The translations under genes were made by a program, and so were the position numbers. From Tamarix chinensis (Eukaryota > Streptophyta > Magnoliopsida > Caryophyllales > Tamaricaceae): DNA of 64,000 bases. Position 1 is the stretch's first letter. Every line of letters begins with the position of its first letter. The notes under the pieces were generated by a model. That model made no database searches, was not told the DNA's origin, and saw only the letters and a list, made by a program, of their open reading frames with translations. The stretch covers positions 95,409,470 to 95,473,469 of the forward strand of contig CM060175.1 of assembly GCA_030549775.1 (NCBI GenBank), read 5' to 3'. Positions 59,591 to 64,000 of this stretch are shown one piece after another.

Positions 59591-60218
59591 TAGGGCTGTT
59601 CATGGTTTAAATATTTGATATTTCAGACAACCGATTATCGGATATCTGAAAATGATATTTGATATTTGATTTGAAACTTTAGATATCCGAAATATCAAAT
59701 ATCCAAATTTTTGAATTGCATATCAAATATAACCGATATTATCCAAATAAAATTTTAAATATAAAAAAATTGCAAAATCACAAATATATTTGATATTATT
59801 CGATCTACTAAGAAAATATCTAAATATCCAACTTGCTCAACAAATATCCGATGTTAAAACTAAAATTAAAGCTACTACATTGCAATATTTAATTAGATTC
59901 TATAAAATTTAAAAATGGATTATATAAACAATATAATTTCAACTAAATTAAAATTTAGCCAAATAATAAATCAAGGAAGTAAAAATCACACACACACACA
60001 CGCATCTAAATTTATTTATGAATAATTATATATAAAATAAAATATTTGAAAAAATATACATTCTTTTGATCGGATATTAATTTTATTTGTCAGATCAAAT
60101 ATCTAATATTTTTAACTTTTTATTGATCGTATCAGATATTTGATTTGGAAAAAAAATGGATTGGTTATTTTTTTTCTCCGATCGGATAAGCAGATATCGG
60201 ATAACATGAACAACCCTA
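59591..60218. mobile_element. 628-bp hAT MITE with GATATCCGAT-type ends
   Basis: The left end TAGGGCTGTTCATG and right end CATGAACAACCCTA form a 14-bp inverted repeat with one mismatch. 8-mers CTTACCAT (59583-59590) and CTCACCAT (60219-60226) differ at one base. Comparison with the sister LTR at about 28.70 kb, which lacks it, confirms insertion. Interior ends carry GATATCCGAAATATC and CGGATATT words like those of the autonomous hAT at 37206-42734. It has no coding capacity. Confidence 0.88.
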
Positions 60219-61840
60219 CTCACCATTCACATCACTTATTCTCTATATATACCCCTACGCTATCTATCCTCATCTCATTTAATGCCTCACCAAAATCTCC
60301 TCATACTTCCTCTCTCTTCTTTTAGCTTCCCTATGCATCGATTGACCGAATATTGCCCTTTTTCCCCCAATGAAGCTCTTCTTTTTCCCTTCACCCCACG
60401 CTGCAAAGCATCCACAGAATGAACATATCACATTTCTCACCCTCACTTGTGTGATAATCTCACATTATTTCCCCCCTACAACACCACAAACTCATGCTGC
60501 ACCACCCTAAACTTCACCACCATCTCACGTTGCAACTACCCAAAAACCACCACCCCACCAATGTGACTTCTTCATGCTACCCTTTACCCTAACATAATGA
60601 GCTCATGTTTTAGTACCATAGATGTGTGAGTTCCTCGCGCAAATCCCCCATTGTTGCACCAATTCCTCCTGCAATAACTCCATTTGTGCCACGCCTTGTT
60701 GCTTCCATTTTCCTCCTTTTTCCACCTTATTTTTCCTTATATTTTACTTGGTTATATTATTAAGTTATAATTTTGCATTATTATTTTTTCTTATGTAATT
60801 TTTTGGTGGTATCAAAGGACACGGGTTAGGCTTATACGTGCTTAGAGACTTGTTTCCTTTCAGTAAGGATACATGTTATCGTTAGGAACTTTTAGTGTGT
60901 TATGTGTACCAGTGTGAAATAACATTTTTGGTTTTATGATATTGATAATTTCATGTTGTTAATTTTTTTATGTGATAATGTGTTATCATATGATGGAAAG
61001 TAAGTAAGATGAGAAAGCATGCACTTATATAATATTGTTGTAGTAATTCCTATATTGTAAACCCTAAGTGAATTAGTATGATATATAGTATTGTAATGTG
61101 GGTTTGATATAGTATAATAAGTGGTAAATGAGTATATTTAATATGTGTGGTTATCTAATAAATTGAGGATTATAAAATAACGATATTGTACATATAAGGG
61201 TTTTTTTGTGTGAAATAAGCGTGTTTGACTATCCTTAAGAGTATTATGGTTAATTTGGGTTTAATATAAAAATTTTGGTGTTTTAATGTGTTAAATGGTT
61301 TAAAATATGCTAATAATTTCATGTGAAATATTTAGAGTAATTATTAATGGCCTAAGTCTCACAAAATGAGAAAATTATTTAAATTAGGAATAGTAATCCT
61401 AGAGGCAGTGTTATTATCAAATGTATACAACATTGAAGTTAGAACCTGAATTTTGGATATGCTGTTAATATTGGCATTTTAGGAACATATGTTCAATTTG
61501 GTGATTATATAAGTCTTATGGAAAAAGTTATACCTAATTTGTGAAAGTAGGATTTTGTAAGTATTATGAGTAATAACTTTGGAGATAGGGTTATTATCGT
61601 ATGAATAAGATGTTAGAGTTAGACATTGATTTTTGGATGTATTGATAATAATAATATTATTATTTGAGTAAGGTATGCTAAAACTAGTGGATAAATAACT
61701 AATATGGAAGGGGTCATGCTTATAATGTGAAATTAGGGTTTCTTAGGGAATAACTATGTGGTTGTGACTTGTGTGATTTTTAATTATATTTTATGCGTAT
61801 CTACATGATTCCTACATGACGATCTTGATATAAACAACTA

Positions 61841-62310
61841 TGAATATGACATTAATCACTTAAAGTGAAATATCACGTGAGTTTAGCTGAGATATTGTGT
61901 ATCCGTTCCACCGGATAATAATAGTAGCTCAGGAGCATTTTATCCTGAGAAGTACATCAGTTTGTTCCATCAAATTAAGAATTTTAGCCCCTTAAACTCA
62001 AAGTGAATCATAATATGATTATGAGATAAGTAATTAATAGATAAGGCATTAATCATTTAAAGTGAAAATAATACGGGAGTTAGGACCAAGGGGTTGTGTC
62101 TGTTTCGTTGAACGATAATAGTGGCTCAGGTATGTTATGGCCTGAGAGATTATTTAGACCATTCCACTAGTTTAAGAATAGCAATCGGAAGCATGTTTCC
62201 CTAGTATATGTTGAGTCTATTCCACTAGACTAAAATAGTGGCTCATATGTGTTCTACGGTGAGATGTGCTTTAGTCCGTTCTACCTGATTAAGAATAGTG
62301 AGGTTCCTAA
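61841..62310 (+). repeat. Hairpin-repeat cluster in the 3' LTR
   Basis: Two perfect six-pair stems are visible: CTCAGG (61928-61933) with CCTGAG (61944-61949), and CTCAGG (62125-62130) with CCTGAG (62141-62146). Each has a 10-nt loop and follows ATAATAGTRGCT. Other units are partly decayed. Confidence 0.75.
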
Positions 62311-62635
62311 ACTCAATGTAAATAAAAATATGGATCTTATTCACATCTAATAATGAGCTATGGAAGCAGTATTTACCTTGCACCGCTTTATGTTAGCACA
62401 CATGCATGTTTATTCTCTTATGTGAACTTATGTATTCTATGTAACCTTACTATGGTTATATTGTCACCTAACTCAGTACATAGTATACTAATAATCTTTT
62501 TCATGGGTGTTACTCATTTTTACTAGCATATTCTCCTTGTTTTGCATGTGATTGTTGATTACTACTTTTTATGTGCTTGCATTCCAAGAGTGTATATGGT
62601 TATCCGGATATGTCTATCTCTCTATTTTAGTCTTT

Positions 62636-63205
62636 TATTTTCACTATTTATTCCCTTCTCTCTATTTTTTATTCTATGTTGTGGTGGAATCAAGTGATTC
62701 CCACACCTAATTCTGTGGTGTACATTTACTTTTGCCTTGCACCCAATATAGGCTAGGCATAAGGAATGCCTCTTCTATGTTGGATGTAGTGTGACACCCC
62801 CGTGTTTTGTGTTTTGGCTTCTGTAATTAACTGTTTAAAATGAAATTTTTAAGTCCTAAAAAATGGGAGGGTTACAACTTATCTTTGATGAGTGCTAATC
62901 GAATTAATATAGGGTGTAGTTATTTGGATATCTCTATCTCTCTATGGATGCCTAGTCCTATGTTTTCTTTATACATAATTCATTCTCTTTATTTTTTATC
63001 ATGTATCATAGTGGAATCAAGTATTTTCCATACCTGATTACTAGGTACGAGGTTACTTTTTCCTTGCACCCAACATAAACTAGCCATAGGAAGTGTCTCT
63101 TCTATGTTGGATGCAGTGTGACATCCTTAAATTTTGTGTTTTGGCTTCTACAATTAATTCTTTTAAATGAAATTTTTGAAGTCCTAAAATTTAAGGGTGT
63201 TACAT
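62636..63205 (+). repeat. ~322-bp tandem repeat at the right edge of the LTR
   Basis: Two units repeat the order GTGGAATCAAGTATT, CTTGCACCCAAYATA, CTCTTCTATGTTGGATG, TGTGACAYCC, TTTTGTGTTTTGGCTTCT, AAATGAAATTTTT, GGGTTACA/GGGTGTTACA. TGTGACA occurs at about 62794 and 63117. Each unit holds a short ~85-bp module bounded by LTR-like termini. Confidence 0.75.
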
Positions 63206-64000
63206 TATGGTCTATCAATGGATTAATGTTTGGTGTGGAATTATGGTCTTTTTACCTTTATTATATTTTTTACCGTGTGTATTATTTTTCCATATGCATC
63301 ACTGTGATATATAGTGGCTATAACGTGTAGAATTAATTTACCATGGCATAATTCTAAGTGTTATAATATATAATAATTTTTGGAATTAATTCATGAGTAC
63401 ATGGTATTGCATGTAATAATTAATAAGCATTCACTCGTGTTAAGACAATTATAATAAATGATGCTTGTAGGGAGGAACGCCAATGATGCATTATTATGTG
63501 TTGAGTATTGAATAAGAAAGTAATAAGACATTAATATTCAAAGTGAAAGATCACATGGGTTAGAGCCGAGGTACTTCATCTGATACTTTTTCTGTTGTTG
63601 AGATAACCAAAATGACCCTAGACTGACTCTATATTGATAATTTCATCGGCTTATAGGAGGTATGCATAATTAAGAATTAGGAACCTAGAGTTGTGGTTTC
63701 CCAAATGTGTTTTGCCCTAGAATATTCGTTATGTTTGTCTTGCTGATCCACCGATTACAAAATAGTAGGGCTCCTAAACTCAAGTGACTAAGTAACTAGA
63801 AATGTGTGATCACCCAAGTATGGAATTTAATATGGATGCATCCTTATGGATTCTCATATCATGAGTAGAATGTATGTTTAGTATCTTTTTTCTTGTACCA
63901 TATGTATTATGCATTTCCTTTTTTTTTATTTACTTTTTGAACTTAATACACAAGTATTAGCCATTTATTTCATGGGTACTGCTTATTCCCACGAGGAAAT
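63206..64000 (+). mobile_element. Partial LTR copy running off the window
   Basis: AAAGTGAAAGATCACATGGGTTAG with GCCGAGGTA near 63541 and AATAGTAGGGCTCCTAAACTC near 63762 are the family's hairpin-region phrases, here decayed. The sequence TTATTCCCACGAG at the window edge matches the segment near 28060 and 53815. The rest lies outside. Confidence 0.55.

Larger units (their letters stand above)
59057..62620 (+). mobile_element. LTR following gag-pol (probable 3' LTR)
   Basis: It starts TGACATAATGCCCCCAAC after a purine-rich stretch and aligns throughout with the split 5' LTR. Shared features are CTAATCCTAACCCTAAAT at 59.29 kb, the CT tract, CACCACCCCACCAATGTGAC, GGATACATGTTATCGTTAG at 60.87 kb, the hairpin cluster at 61.86-62.3 kb and TAGCACACATGCATG. 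It is interrupted by a 628-bp MITE. The exact right end is unclear because it merges into a tandemly repeated tail. Confidence 0.7.

Overview
The window is nuclear DNA from a flowering plant, most likely a eudicot. The evidence is two conserved plant housekeeping genes with many short exons and GT-AG introns, AT-rich non-coding DNA, plant-type hAT transposons, a Cassandra TRIM with 5S rRNA-like LTRs, and degenerate Ty3/gypsy retrotransposons. Nothing in it looks prokaryotic. I cannot name the species from sequence alone.

Layout. (1) 1-10.5 kb: the 5' part of an ENTH-domain epsin gene on the minus strand. Eleven coding exons were resolved (442 residues); the 3' part lies beyond base 1. A 1,009-bp non-autonomous hAT element with a perfect 8-bp target duplication sits in its second coding intron. 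(2) 10.5-13.0 kb: AT-rich intergenic DNA. (3) 13.0-19.3 kb: a complete minus-strand gene for UDP-GlcNAc:dolichyl-phosphate GlcNAc-1-phosphotransferase (GPT/ALG7/DPAGT1). It has eleven exons, 426 codons plus stop, and all splice phases agree. One intron holds two nested hAT-like MITEs. (4) 19.3-22.3 kb: AT-rich intergenic DNA. (5) 22.3-64 kb: a nested retrotransposon graveyard.

The graveyard can be unpicked. LTR-like copies at about 22.3-25.0 kb and 25.0-28.1 kb lie head to tail. A third LTR starts at 28131 and runs into a decayed gag-pol (53.95-57.7 kb); a related LTR follows at 59.06 kb. The third LTR is split by two minus-strand solo LTRs of about 4.8-4.9 kb. One spans 28852-46704 and is itself interrupted; the other spans 46890-51829 and has a perfect 5-bp duplication. 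The first of these contains a truncated plus-strand copy of its own family (about 29.7-34.4 kb) that carries a MITE and the Cassandra TRIM. It also contains a 2.84-kb plus-strand solo LTR (36724-45099), inside which sits a complete 5.5-kb hAT transposon (37206-42734). That transposon has an apparently intact two-exon transposase, matched ends and a perfect 8-bp duplication.

Besides the two host genes, the only apparently intact protein-coding gene is the hAT transposase. The most unusual structural signals are short hairpins repeated inside several LTR copies whose stems change in a base-pair-preserving way, a large inverted repeat at 33.0-36.6 kb built from ~147-bp tandem units, and palindromic GGATATCC-rich ends shared by the autonomous hAT and a 628-bp MITE.
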